NCBI GenBank assembly: GCA_029211085.1
Contig: JARGFW010000027.1
Span: forward strand, 1-35,433
Origin: Deferrisomatales bacterium
GTDB taxonomy: Bacteria > Desulfobacterota > Deferrisomatia > Deferrisomatales > JARGFW01
Direction: 5' to 3'
Length of the DNA stretch: 35,433 bases
Under the pieces are notes generated by a model, which saw only the letters and a program-made list of their open reading frames with translations, did not search any database and was not told the DNA's origin. Below are positions 7,882 through 16,236 of this stretch, one piece after another. How positions within the stretch are numbered: the first letter of the stretch is position 1; each line of letters opens with the position of its first letter. The position numbers and the translations under genes were made by a program.

Positions 7882-9340
7882 GCCGGTGGGTACCAGCGGA
7901 CTGGTCTGCAACGAACCCCTGCTGTGGGAGCGGAGTCATCCGGGCCGCCGTGCCTTCTCCCTGCCCCGCCGGGACGTGCCCGAGGCGCCCCTGCCGGAAG
8001 GACTCGTGGGCGACGTCCCCGACCTGCCGGAGCTGTCCGAACTGGACGTGGTGCGCCACTTCACCCGGCTCTCCCAGTGGAACGTAGGCGTGGATACGGT
8101 CATGTACCCCCTGGGCTCGTGCACCATGAAGTACAACCCCAAGCTCCACGACCGGCTCGCGGGCCTGGCCGGCCTGGCCGACGCCCACCCCCTGTTGCCC
8201 GCCAGGTTCGCCCAGGGCGCCCTGCAGCTGCTGTGGGAGCTGGAGGCGTACCTGGCGGAGATCACCGGGATGGACGCCGTGAGCCTGCAGCCGGCTGCGG
8301 GGGCCCAGGGGGAGTTCACCGGGTTGATGCTCATCGAGGCCTACCACCGCAAGCAGGGGCAGCGCCGCACCCGGATCATCGTCCCGGACACCGCCCACGG
8401 CACCAACCCGGCCAGCGCGTCCCGGTGTGGGTTCCACCCGGTGACCGTGCGCTCCAACGCCCGGGGGGAACTCACCCCCGACGCCGTGGCCGCGGTGATG
8501 GACGAGGAGGTGGCGGGCATCATGCTCACCAACCCCAACACCCTGGGGTTGTTCGAAGAGCACATCCGCACCATCGCCGCGGTGGTGCACGCCAAGGGGG
8601 GGCAGGTGTACTGCGACGGGGCCAACCTCAACGCCCTCATGGGAGTGGTCCGGTTGGGGGACATCGGGGTGGACGTAATGCACGTCAATCTCCACAAGAC
8701 CTTCTCCACCCCCCACGGCGGGGGCGGACCCGGCGCCGGTCCGGTGTGCGTCAAGCGCCACCTGGAGCCCTTTCTCCCGGTCCCCCGGGTCGTGCGCGAC
8801 GGCCCCGCAGACAACCCGTTTCGCCTCGACCAGCAGCGGCCCGACTCCATCGGCAAGGTGCACGCCTTCTACGGCAACTTCGGGGTGTTGGTGCGCGCCT
8901 ACGCCTACATCCGCAGTATGGGCGCCGAGGGGTTGAAGCGGGCCAGCCAGCTCGCCGTACTGAACGCCAACTACCTCAAGGAGTCCTTGCGGGACGTGCT
9001 GCATCTGCCCTACGACCGGCCCTGCATGCACGAGTGCGTGTTCACCGACCGGCAGCAGCGGGCCCACAAGGTGACCACCCTGGACATGGCCAAGCGCCTC
9101 ATCGACCTCGGCTTCCACCCGCCCACCGTGTACTTCCCCCTGGTGGTGAACGGTGCGCTGATGATCGAGCCCACCGAGACGGAGTCGAAGGATACCTTGG
9201 ACGCGTTCGTGGCCGCCGTGCGCCAGCTCGCCGCCGAAGCGGAGACTGACCCCGAGACCCTGCTCCGGGCGCCGGAAAAACCCGTCGCCACCCGCCTCGA
9301 CGAGGTCACCGCGGCGCGGCGTCCGCGGCTGCGGGGGTAG
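7874..9340 (+). CDS. gcvPB: Glycine dehydrogenase (decarboxylating) subunit 2
   Basis: This 488-residue PLP subunit of the split P protein has MYPLGSCTMKYNPK near residues 76-89, the aminotransferase-fold segment AHGTNPASA, and NLHKTFSTPHGGGGPGAGP with the PLP Schiff-base Lys at 275. Together with GcvPA it performs the decarboxylation step of glycine cleavage. Length and domain order match family members. It is the last gene of the operon; a GC-rich hairpin follows in the short gap to the convergent kinase gene. No gcvL (dihydrolipoyl dehydrogenase) is present in the window, so that component must be encoded elsewhere. Confidence 0.95.
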   Translation: MTEPVGTSGLVCNEPLLWERSHPGRRAFSLPRRDVPEAPLPEGLVGDVPDLPELSELDVVRHFTRLSQWNVGVDTVMYPLGSCTMKYNPKLHDRLAGLAGLADAHPLLPARFAQGALQLLWELEAYLAEITGMDAVSLQPAAGAQGEFTGLMLIEAYHRKQGQRRTRIIVPDTAHGTNPASASRCGFHPVTVRSNARGELTPDAVAAVMDEEVAGIMLTNPNTLGLFEEHIRTIAAVVHAKGGQVYCDGANLNALMGVVRLGDIGVDVMHVNLHKTFSTPHGGGGPGAGPVCVKRHLEPFLPVPRVVRDGPADNPFRLDQQRPDSIGKVHAFYGNFGVLVRAYAYIRSMGAEGLKRASQLAVLNANYLKESLRDVLHLPYDRPCMHECVFTDRQQRAHKVTTLDMAKRLIDLGFHPPTVYFPLVVNGALMIEPTETESKDTLDAFVAAVRQLAAEAETDPETLLRAPEKPVATRLDEVTAARRPRLRG

Positions 9341-9391
9341 CGGCAAAGCGACCGTACCGGGTCGCCGTGGACGCTTGTACCACCCGGAATG

Positions 9392-9417
9392 GCCCCGCGC
9401 CCTGCACCTTGCGGGGC
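9392..9417. terminator. Candidate hairpin between convergent genes
   Basis: GCCCCGC (9392-9398) and GCGGGGC (9411-9417) form a 7-bp stem with a 12-base loop in the 130-base gap between gcvPB and the convergent kinase gene. It lacks a clear T tract, so it is weak as an intrinsic terminator. Confidence 0.35.
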
Positions 9418-9470
9418 GACCCCCGAACGGCCCCGGGGGGGGCTCCACGCGGTGGGAGGACGAGGCGCCG

Positions 9471-12020
9471 TCAGGCTCTCCGGTCCAGAACCTCCCGCAC
9501 CAGACGGGCCAGTTCCGCCAGCCTGTACGGTTTGTTGAGGAAACCGCTGGCGCCCGCGTCCAGGATGCCCTTGGCCTGGGCGGCCAGGGAGTACCCGGTG
9601 GCGATGACGACCTTGGCGCCGGGGTCGATCTTCAATAACTCCTCCAGGCAACGCCTGCCGCCCATGCCGGGCATCCCCAGGTCCAGGAGGACCAGGTCGA
9701 ACGCCCTGGCGCCTTCGAACGCCTCCCGGTAGAGCAGCAGGGCGCTGTCGCCGTTGTCGGCTTTGGCCACCGCATATCCCTTGCCCGTCAGGGCAGCGCT
9801 GGCCAGGTCCCTCACCATCGGGTCGTCGTCGACGATCAGGACCCTCTCGTTCCCGCTCGCGGCGTTGGGCAGCCCGGGAGCGTCCTCGGGGACCAGGTAG
9901 GCGCCCCCCTCCGGGCGCGCCGTCGCCGGCAGGTAGATGGAGAACGCCGTCCCCTCTCCGAGTTCGCTGTAGCAGCGGATGTCTCCGCCGAGGGATTTGA
10001 CGATGCCGTAGGCCGTGGCCAGCCCGAGCCCGGTCCCCTTGCCCACCTCCTTGGTCGTGAAGAACGGTTCGAAGATCTTGCTGCGAGTCTCCTCGTCCAT
10101 GCCGGTGCCGGTGTCCGAGATGCGCAGCACGACGCAGTCTCCGGTCGCTTCCGGTACCATGACTTCCACTGACCGCTCTGCGGCAGGCTGGTTCTCGGTC
10201 TCTATCGTCAACGTACCCGACTCGTGCATCGCGTCGCTGGCGTTCAGCGCGATGTTCATCACCACCTGCTCGATCTGGATCGGGTCGGCGAGGATCGGCC
10301 ACAGGTCGTTCTCCAGGGCGGTGTCGATCGCGACCATCTTGGGGATGGTCCGCCGCAGCATGTCCGCGGACTTGGTTACCTCGTCGTTCAGGTTGATCAG
10401 CCGTTTGTCCACTTCCTGGGTCCTGCTGAACGCCAGGATCTTCTGGACCAGCTTCCCGGCGTTGGACGACGCTTCCTTGATGCTGCCGAGCATCTTCGTC
10501 GTCTCGCCGGGGTTGTCGTCCCGCTGCAGCAGCAGTTCGCAGTATCCGGAAATCGCTTGGATCAGGTTGTTGAAGTCGTGGGAGATGCCGCCCGCCAAGG
10601 TGCCCACCGCTTCGAGTTTCTGGGACTGCAGGAGGCGCGCCGCCATGGCCCGGCGCTCGGAGATGTCCCGGGCAATGGCACACTGGTAGGCCTCTCCTGC
10701 GAAAACCACCTGATTGATGGCGACCTCGACGTGGAGCTGCGCCCCCTTCTTGGTCCTGTGCACCGTCTCGAGGCTCAGGCCGCCGGAGTTCGCCACCTCG
10801 TCCCAGTGCCTGGACCACGTCTCCCGGGGAAAGTTGGGGTCCACTTCAGCGATCCCCATCGTGAGCAGTTCCTCTCTCGAGTACCCCAACTTGCGGCATG
10901 CCGCCTCGTTGACATAGCTGAACGTGCCGTCCCGCCGCAGGAAGAACACGGCATCGGCAAGGTGCTCCACCGCGTGTTGGGTCAGCTGCAGGGCGCGTTC
11001 GAGCCGCTTGCGTTCGGTGATGTCGATGATCAGGCCGCGCAGACCTGTCGTTTCGCCGTCGCTCACGATGGGCCCCGAGAAGACCAGCCCCGAAAAGGTA
11101 CCTCCGTCTCGGTTCAGGAGCTCGTATTCGTTGGTGTCCGGCGGCTCGCCTCGCAGCCGCCGCTTGATGTTCTCCGCGGCCCGGGCGCGCTCTCCGGGCG
11201 CGATGACGTTCACCACGTTGAAGTCATCGATCCTCTCGCCGAAGCTGTAGCCGAACCACTCGTACCCTCGCTTGTTGGCGTAGGTCAGGTTGCCTTCGAG
11301 ATCCGTCTCGAACACGGCCTGGGGAAGCATGTCGGCCATTTCCCGGAAGCGCCGCTCGCTTTCGGTGAGGGACCGTTCGCGATCCTCGACTTTTACCGCC
11401 ATCGCCGAAAATTTTTTGGCGAGCTCCTTGATCTCGGTCTCACCGAGCGTCGCGGAGGGGGTTTGGTAGTTCCCTGCCGCCACTTCTTCCACCCAGCGGC
11501 CGAGCTCCGCCATGGGCTTGCCCAGGAGCATCCGCAGGTACCCGATGATGCCGGCGGAGAGGGTGAGGGCCAGGACCGCCGCGGAGGCCGCGCTGTACCA
11601 GAGGAACCGGTTGAGTGCCCGGTCCAGGGACTCCATGCTGATACCGATCTCCACCGTGCCGAGACGTTCTCCCTCGTGGGTGATCTCGGCCATGCCCTCC
11701 AAGACCTGTGATCGGGTACCCTCGGTGGCCTCGAAGGCGGGCTCTGTCGCGTGTGTGACCGTGATCCGCACCGAGACGACCTCTTCATCGGCCATCCAGG
11801 CGTTGCCGATCGCCTGGGTGATCGTGTCGTTCATCGACCACAGGGGTTCCCGCAGGCTCTCAGCCATGTGGGCCAGGTACGCGTCCCGCTTGCGGGCGAG
11901 GTTCCCCTGCTCCTGGACCGAGGCGATCTTGTAGTTCAGCGCGGTCGCGCAACTGAACACCAGCACGACCAGAACGCTGCTCCAAAGGGCCAACTTGTTT
12001 GCGATGGATCGCAACGCCAT
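9471..12020 (-). CDS. Membrane hybrid histidine kinase (HAMP-like, two PAS, kinase core, receiver)
   Basis: The 849-residue protein has a first membrane segment at about residues 10-30 and a periplasmic part of roughly 120 residues. A second membrane segment (WYSAASAAVLALTLSAGIIG) is followed by a HAMP-like linker and two PAS domains (ERRFREMADMLPQAVFETD; HAVEHLADAVFFLRRDG). The kinase core has GGISHDFNN (phospho-accepting His481), then the ATPase with MNIALNASDAM, RISDTGTGMD and GTGLGLATAYGIV. The C-terminal receiver begins VLIVDDDPMV and has its phospho-acceptor in LLDLGMPGMGG (Asp780). ATG at 12020 is chosen because GGAG lies 6 bases upstream and the first membrane helix follows directly; a longer frame adds an implausible leader. 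No DNA-binding partner is adjacent. It is divergent from a solute-binding protein, a possible sensory partner. Confidence 0.88.
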   Translation of the reverse strand: MALRSIANKLALWSSVLVVLVFSCATALNYKIASVQEQGNLARKRDAYLAHMAESLREPLWSMNDTITQAIGNAWMADEEVVSVRITVTHATEPAFEATEGTRSQVLEGMAEITHEGERLGTVEIGISMESLDRALNRFLWYSAASAAVLALTLSAGIIGYLRMLLGKPMAELGRWVEEVAAGNYQTPSATLGETEIKELAKKFSAMAVKVEDRERSLTESERRFREMADMLPQAVFETDLEGNLTYANKRGYEWFGYSFGERIDDFNVVNVIAPGERARAAENIKRRLRGEPPDTNEYELLNRDGGTFSGLVFSGPIVSDGETTGLRGLIIDITERKRLERALQLTQHAVEHLADAVFFLRRDGTFSYVNEAACRKLGYSREELLTMGIAEVDPNFPRETWSRHWDEVANSGGLSLETVHRTKKGAQLHVEVAINQVVFAGEAYQCAIARDISERRAMAARLLQSQKLEAVGTLAGGISHDFNNLIQAISGYCELLLQRDDNPGETTKMLGSIKEASSNAGKLVQKILAFSRTQEVDKRLINLNDEVTKSADMLRRTIPKMVAIDTALENDLWPILADPIQIEQVVMNIALNASDAMHESGTLTIETENQPAAERSVEVMVPEATGDCVVLRISDTGTGMDEETRSKIFEPFFTTKEVGKGTGLGLATAYGIVKSLGGDIRCYSELGEGTAFSIYLPATARPEGGAYLVPEDAPGLPNAASGNERVLIVDDDPMVRDLASAALTGKGYAVAKADNGDSALLLYREAFEGARAFDLVLLDLGMPGMGGRRCLEELLKIDPGAKVVIATGYSLAAQAKGILDAGASGFLNKPYRLAELARLVREVLDRRA

Positions 12021-12072
12021 CCCGGTCTCCACCACCGTGGTTGAAGTACTGTGTGGGCTGGGAGTGCCTCCG

Positions 12073-12101
12073 TTGGGCACCCCCCTGAGAAGTGATACTA
12101 T
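12073..12101 (+). promoter_or_regulatory. Weak candidate promoter for the lone solute-binding protein
   Basis: TTGGGC (12073-12078) and TACTAT (12096-12101) are 17 bases apart in the divergent gap. Only half of the -35 and four of six -10 positions match consensus. Confidence 0.25.
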
Positions 12102-12157
12102 CTTCCGCCAAGGGATACCGCCACTCAATGCCACCAGGAGATGCGTGGGGTGCAGCG

Positions 12158-12970
12158 ATGACTTTGCCTGCCTGGAGTGGGACCCGCCCACCCGCCGCCG
12201 TGATGGGGTTCAGTCGACCGGTTGCTGCTGCGATCCTCCTCGCGGCCCTCGTCCTTGGCATGGCCGGGGCTGGCCGTGCCGAGGGGCTCCGGGTCATGAC
12301 CCACAGCATCGGGGACAAGGTGTTCGTGGACCCGAGTGGGGAGTTGCGGGGGGTTGAGCAGGGTGGCCGGCGCGCCATGTACGTGGAGTTGGTGCGGGAG
12401 ATTCTGGAGCTCCTCGGGTATCCGAAGAACATCGAGGAGTTCCCGCTGAAGAGGGCGCTGTTTCTTGCCCAGAACCAACCGCGCCACGTGCTCTTCAACT
12501 TGAACCGTACCCCGGAACGGGAAGACCTGTTCAAGTGGGTGGGCCCGATCCACGCCACCGCTTCCTATTTTTTTGAGAACGATACGCGGCGCACGGGGAT
12601 CAAGGGCATAGAAGATGCGAAGGGAGTTGGGAAGATATGTGTCTTGCGCAGCAACGCGCACAACCGGTTTCTGGCCGAGCGAGGATTTGAAAACCTAGTA
12701 ATGGCGGATAGTTATGATGGATGCATCAAAATGCTGCTGCTTGGGAGGGTTGACCTGGCCCCCCTGTCTACCCTGAGTTCGGCCAACGCCGATGAACAGA
12801 GAACCCTGCGGAACACTGGCGTGCTGATGATGGAATCGCAGGGGTACATCGCCTTGTCCAAGGACATCCCAGACGCGGAGGTGCAGAGGTGGCAGGCCGC
12901 GTTCGACCGGATCGTGGCGTCCGGAAGGTATGCTGCGATCTCCGCGAAGTACCTCGAAGCAACCCCCTGA
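12158..12970 (+). CDS. Periplasmic solute-binding protein, SBP_bac_3-like
   Basis: The protein (about 255-270 residues depending on start) has a signal peptide, RPVAAAILLAALVLGMAGAGRA, and then a family-3 binding-protein-like domain. Supporting segments are YVELVREILELLGY, RALFLAQNQPRHVLFNLNRT with REDLFKWVGPI, and VGKICVLRSNAHNRFLAERG. Such proteins bind amino acids or similar small polar ligands in the periplasm, or serve as ligand sensors. No permease or ATPase gene is nearby, and the divergent neighbour is a membrane kinase, so a sensing role is possible (inference). The start is uncertain: ATG at 12158 has GGGGTG about 6 bases upstream, whereas ATG at 12203 gives the more compact signal peptide but no visible Shine-Dalgarno. 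Part of the coding sequence (about 12570-12730) is visibly less GC-rich than its surroundings. Confidence 0.7.
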   Translation: MTLPAWSGTRPPAAVMGFSRPVAAAILLAALVLGMAGAGRAEGLRVMTHSIGDKVFVDPSGELRGVEQGGRRAMYVELVREILELLGYPKNIEEFPLKRALFLAQNQPRHVLFNLNRTPEREDLFKWVGPIHATASYFFENDTRRTGIKGIEDAKGVGKICVLRSNAHNRFLAERGFENLVMADSYDGCIKMLLLGRVDLAPLSTLSSANADEQRTLRNTGVLMMESQGYIALSKDIPDAEVQRWQAAFDRIVASGRYAAISAKYLEATP

Positions 12971-13273
12971 CCGGTCCCCCGCCCAGCGTTTGTTGCACTG
13001 CCCGATCGCCGCGCCCCGATCTGGCGGCCCAGGGCAACCGGTCTTGGCGCCGTCGCAGATGCCGATGGTCAGGCCACCTCACCAGGGCCTTCTCGAATGG
13101 GGTGCGGCTGCCGTCCTCGGGTCCGATATCGGCGTAGTGGACGACGATCCGGGACCTCATCGGCTTTCCCGGGAATGTCCCGGGCTGGCCGACCGGGGCC
13201 CTCTGGGGTAGCGTAGATCTGCGACCGCTACCGTCAAAGAGGTACCCTGTTCCCTGGGGGGAAGAGGAGAGTT
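12971..13273. other. Intergenic stretch with a possible gene remnant on the minus strand
   Basis: No complete gene is evident. On the minus strand an ATG at 13160 opens a frame beginning MRSRIVVHYADIGPED that looks protein-like for about 35 residues. It then turns into Arg-rich low-complexity sequence and runs antisense into the binding-protein gene, which suggests a decayed 5' gene fragment or chance. Confidence 0.3.
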
Positions 13274-14251
13274 GTGGACCGGATCGTGGTGACCCGGGTT
13301 CCTCCCGGGACCGTGCTGGACCGGCTGGCGGGCATGGGAGACCTGTGGGTGTGGCAGGAGGACCGGGCCATCCCCCGGGAGGAGTTGCTGCGGGAGATCG
13401 CCGCGGCCGACGGGCTGTACTGCATGCTCACCGACGCCATCGACGCCGAACTGCTGGCGGCAGCCCCCCTCCTGCGCGCGGTGAGCACCATGGCGGTGGG
13501 GGTGGATAACATCGACCTGGCCTCGTGCACGGCCCGGGGCATCCCGGTGGGGCACACCCCCGACGTGCTCACCGAGACCACCGCCGACATCGCCTTCGCC
13601 CTGCTGCTGGCCGCGGCCCGCCGGGTGGTGGAGGGGGTGGACCACGTGCGCGCCGGGCGGTGGGGGCCGTGGGACCCGGCGCTGCTGCTGGGTGCCGACG
13701 TGCACGGCTCGACCCTGGGCATCGTCGGCCTGGGGCGCATCGGCAAGGCCGTGGCGCGGCGCGCCCGGGGCTTCGGCATGAAGATCCTCTACCACGGCCG
13801 CACCCGCAACCTCTCGGCGGAGCGTGATCTGGGGGTCTCGTTCGCCTTCTTGCCCGATCTCCTGGCCGAGGCCGACCACGTGGTGTTGCAGGTGCCGCTG
13901 ACGCCGGAAACCCATCACCTGATCAACGCGGCCGCCCTGGCGCTGATGAAGCCCACCGCCACCCTGGTGAACGCCGCCCGGGGCGGGCTAGTGGATCCCG
14001 CGGCCCTGTACGCAGCCCTCCGGGACGGCACCATCGCCGCCGCCGGCCTCGACGTCACCGAACCCGAGCCGATTTCCCCCGACGACCCCCTGCTGGGACT
14101 GCCCAACTGCGTGATCCTCCCCCATCTGGGCAGCGCCAGCCGCCGCACCCGGGAGGCCATGGCCGAGTTGGCGGCGGAGAACCTACGGGCCGGACTCCGT
14201 GGGGAGAGGCTGTCGGCGGTGGCGAACCCGGAGGTGTACGGGGCCCCGTAG
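13274..14251 (+). CDS. D-isomer-specific 2-hydroxyacid dehydrogenase (glyoxylate/hydroxypyruvate reductase type)
   Basis: The 325-residue NAD(P)-dependent enzyme has AVSTMAVGVDNIDL (about residues 73-86) at the domain hinge and the nucleotide-binding motif LGIVGLGRIGKAVARR near 154-169. NAARGGLVD supplies the catalytic Arg, a downstream TEPEP region the acidic residue, and ILPHLGSAS the catalytic His. Relatives reduce glyoxylate, hydroxypyruvate or other 2-keto acids to D-2-hydroxy acids. Its closeness to the glycine cleavage/SHMT cluster suits a role at the glyoxylate-glycine-serine-hydroxypyruvate node, but phosphonate or other 2-hydroxyacid substrates cannot be excluded. Start is GTG at 13274 with GAGGAG about 5 bases upstream. 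Confidence 0.88.
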   Translation: MDRIVVTRVPPGTVLDRLAGMGDLWVWQEDRAIPREELLREIAAADGLYCMLTDAIDAELLAAAPLLRAVSTMAVGVDNIDLASCTARGIPVGHTPDVLTETTADIAFALLLAAARRVVEGVDHVRAGRWGPWDPALLLGADVHGSTLGIVGLGRIGKAVARRARGFGMKILYHGRTRNLSAERDLGVSFAFLPDLLAEADHVVLQVPLTPETHHLINAAALALMKPTATLVNAARGGLVDPAALYAALRDGTIAAAGLDVTEPEPISPDDPLLGLPNCVILPHLGSASRRTREAMAELAAENLRAGLRGERLSAVANPEVYGAP

Positions 14252-14436
14252 CCGCCCGGCGGGTGCGCCGAAGGGGGGGTGAAACCTGGGCGCGAGCAGG
14301 GTCTGCGGGGCCGCGCAACCGCTTCCTGCCCACGGCGCCGAGATCCCCGGCGACCCCTTCGTTTGACCCGCGGGGCATCCCCTCTCTACAGTACGCCGTC
14401 GTCTTCTGCGTCCGGGGGGAAGAGGGATCTGGGGTA

Positions 14437-16236
14437 TTGCACGCTGGTCGCCGTCTCCTCGCGTTGGTCGTCTCCTCCGCCGTGGTGGTGTTCATCCTGG
14501 GGTGGATGTACAACACCCACCGCACCCTCCAGCGCGAAGCGAAGGAGGGGTTCTTCCGTCAGTACAACGTGCAGCAACAGCTCCTCGCCGCGCAGGCCTC
14601 CCGCACCATCGAAGAGATCTTCGCCACCTTCCACCAGAACCTGCTGGTGGTCGCCAGCCTGTTCGAGCGCTCCGCGGTCACCGTGGCCCGGGCCCAGGAC
14701 GTGCAAGCGAGCCTGCGGAGCATCTATCAGACCCTGGGTGACACGCCGCTGATCGACCTGGTGGTGTTCGATGCCCTCGGCGACGTGGTGGGTATCGAGC
14801 CCCCGGACCCCTACACCCTGGGGCGCAACTACTCCTGGCGCGGTTACTTCCGCTGGGCCCGTGACACGGGCCGCCCCGGTCAGATGTATCTCTCGCCGTT
14901 CCTGCGCCTGGAAGGGGGGCAGAACCGCGGTGACATGGCGGTGATCGTCGCCACCGGCATGTACGCCCCGGACGGCCGGTTCAAGGGCGTGGTGATGTGC
15001 ACCCTGAACTTCGACCAGATGGCCCGGGAGCACGTGCTGTCCCTGCGCATCGGGGAGGGGGGCTACGCCTGGCTGGTGGACAGCAACAACGAGACGGTGC
15101 TGGTGGACCCCAACGGCCGCATCAGCTCCATGGGGTTCCGGGAGGCGTTCGCGGAGAGCTGGCCGGACCTCTACCGGTTGCTGGTCTCCACCCGCGACGG
15201 CCTGCCGGGCACCGGCAGCTACCGCTTCCTGGACGGCAACGACCCGCCCCGCAGTGTGGAAAAACTGGTCGGCTACGCCCCGGTGCGCATCGAAGACCGC
15301 CTCTGGACCCTCGGAGTGTGCACGCCGGTGCCCGAGGTCGCCGCCCTGATGGGCGCCCATCTGAGCCGGCTGGAGACGTTCTCCTTCACGTCCATCGCGG
15401 TGGTGGTCCTGGGGGCGTGCCTGCTGCTCGGGCTGGTGCTGGGGTGGAACTCCACCCTGCACAGCGAAGTGGCGGTGCGCACCCACGATCTGGAGCATGC
15501 CACCCGGCAGCTGCAGGACACCTTCGAGGCCCTGAGTGTGGCCCGCAAGACGGCGGCTGTGGGGCGCCTGGCGTTGGGGCTGGCCCACGAGATCCGCAAC
15601 CCGCTCTCCGCGATCCGGGTCAACATGCAGTACCTGCAGGGGAAGGTGCCGGGGGACGAACGCACCCGGGAGAGTTTCGACATCGTCGAGGGGGAGATCC
15701 TGCGCCTCAACAACCTGCTCGGCGAGGTGCTCTCCTTCGCCAAGGTGAGCCCCGTGGAACCGGTACCCGTGGACCTGGTGGCCGAAGTGCGCCGGGTCCT
15801 GACCCTGCTGGAACCCCGGCTGCGCGGCCAGGCCGTCGCGGTACGCCTGGAAAGCGCGGACGAACCCCTGGTGGCGATCTGCGATCCGGGCCAGGTCCGA
15901 CAGGTGTTCCTCAACCTGGTCCTGAACGCCCTCGACGCCGTGGAGACCGTGCCCGCCCCGCAGCTGACGGTGCGCTTCTCCCGGCAGGGCGACGCGGCCG
16001 TGGTCCGCATTGGTGACAACGGCGTCGGCGTGGCCGCCGAAGACCTGCCCAACATCTTCGACCCGTTCTTCACCACCCGGGCCAGCGGCTTCGGGTTGGG
16101 GTTGTCGATCACCGAGAGCATCGTGGTGCGCAACCAGGGCTCCGTGGCGGTCGAGTCCACGGCCGGAGGCGGGTCCACCTTCAGCGTTTCGCTCCCGGCG
16201 GCGGCGCTGCCCGACACCGGCGAGGAAACCGGATGA
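14437..16236 (+). CDS. Membrane histidine kinase with periplasmic Cache-type sensor
   Basis: The 599-residue sensor kinase has a first membrane helix (LLALVVSSAVVVFILGWMY) and a long periplasmic region of about 290 residues resembling a double Cache domain, with RNYSWRGYFRWARDTGRPG and ATGMYAPDGRFKGVV. A second helix (SIAVVVLGACLLLGLVLGW) follows. The kinase core has ALGLAHEIRNPLSAI (phospho-accepting His384), NLVLNALDAV, IGDNGVGV and FGLGLSITESIV. No PAS domain is seen. Start is assigned to TTG at 14437 because AGGG-type pairing lies about 9 bases upstream and the protein then begins just before helix 1; a GTG at 14263 would add 58 unconserved-looking residues. Its end overlaps the response regulator by 4 bases (ATGA), so the two form a pair, probably responding to an organic or amino acid ligand. 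Confidence 0.88.
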   Translation: MHAGRRLLALVVSSAVVVFILGWMYNTHRTLQREAKEGFFRQYNVQQQLLAAQASRTIEEIFATFHQNLLVVASLFERSAVTVARAQDVQASLRSIYQTLGDTPLIDLVVFDALGDVVGIEPPDPYTLGRNYSWRGYFRWARDTGRPGQMYLSPFLRLEGGQNRGDMAVIVATGMYAPDGRFKGVVMCTLNFDQMAREHVLSLRIGEGGYAWLVDSNNETVLVDPNGRISSMGFREAFAESWPDLYRLLVSTRDGLPGTGSYRFLDGNDPPRSVEKLVGYAPVRIEDRLWTLGVCTPVPEVAALMGAHLSRLETFSFTSIAVVVLGACLLLGLVLGWNSTLHSEVAVRTHDLEHATRQLQDTFEALSVARKTAAVGRLALGLAHEIRNPLSAIRVNMQYLQGKVPGDERTRESFDIVEGEILRLNNLLGEVLSFAKVSPVEPVPVDLVAEVRRVLTLLEPRLRGQAVAVRLESADEPLVAICDPGQVRQVFLNLVLNALDAVETVPAPQLTVRFSRQGDAAVVRIGDNGVGVAAEDLPNIFDPFFTTRASGFGLGLSITESIVVRNQGSVAVESTAGGGSTFSVSLPAAALPDTGEETG

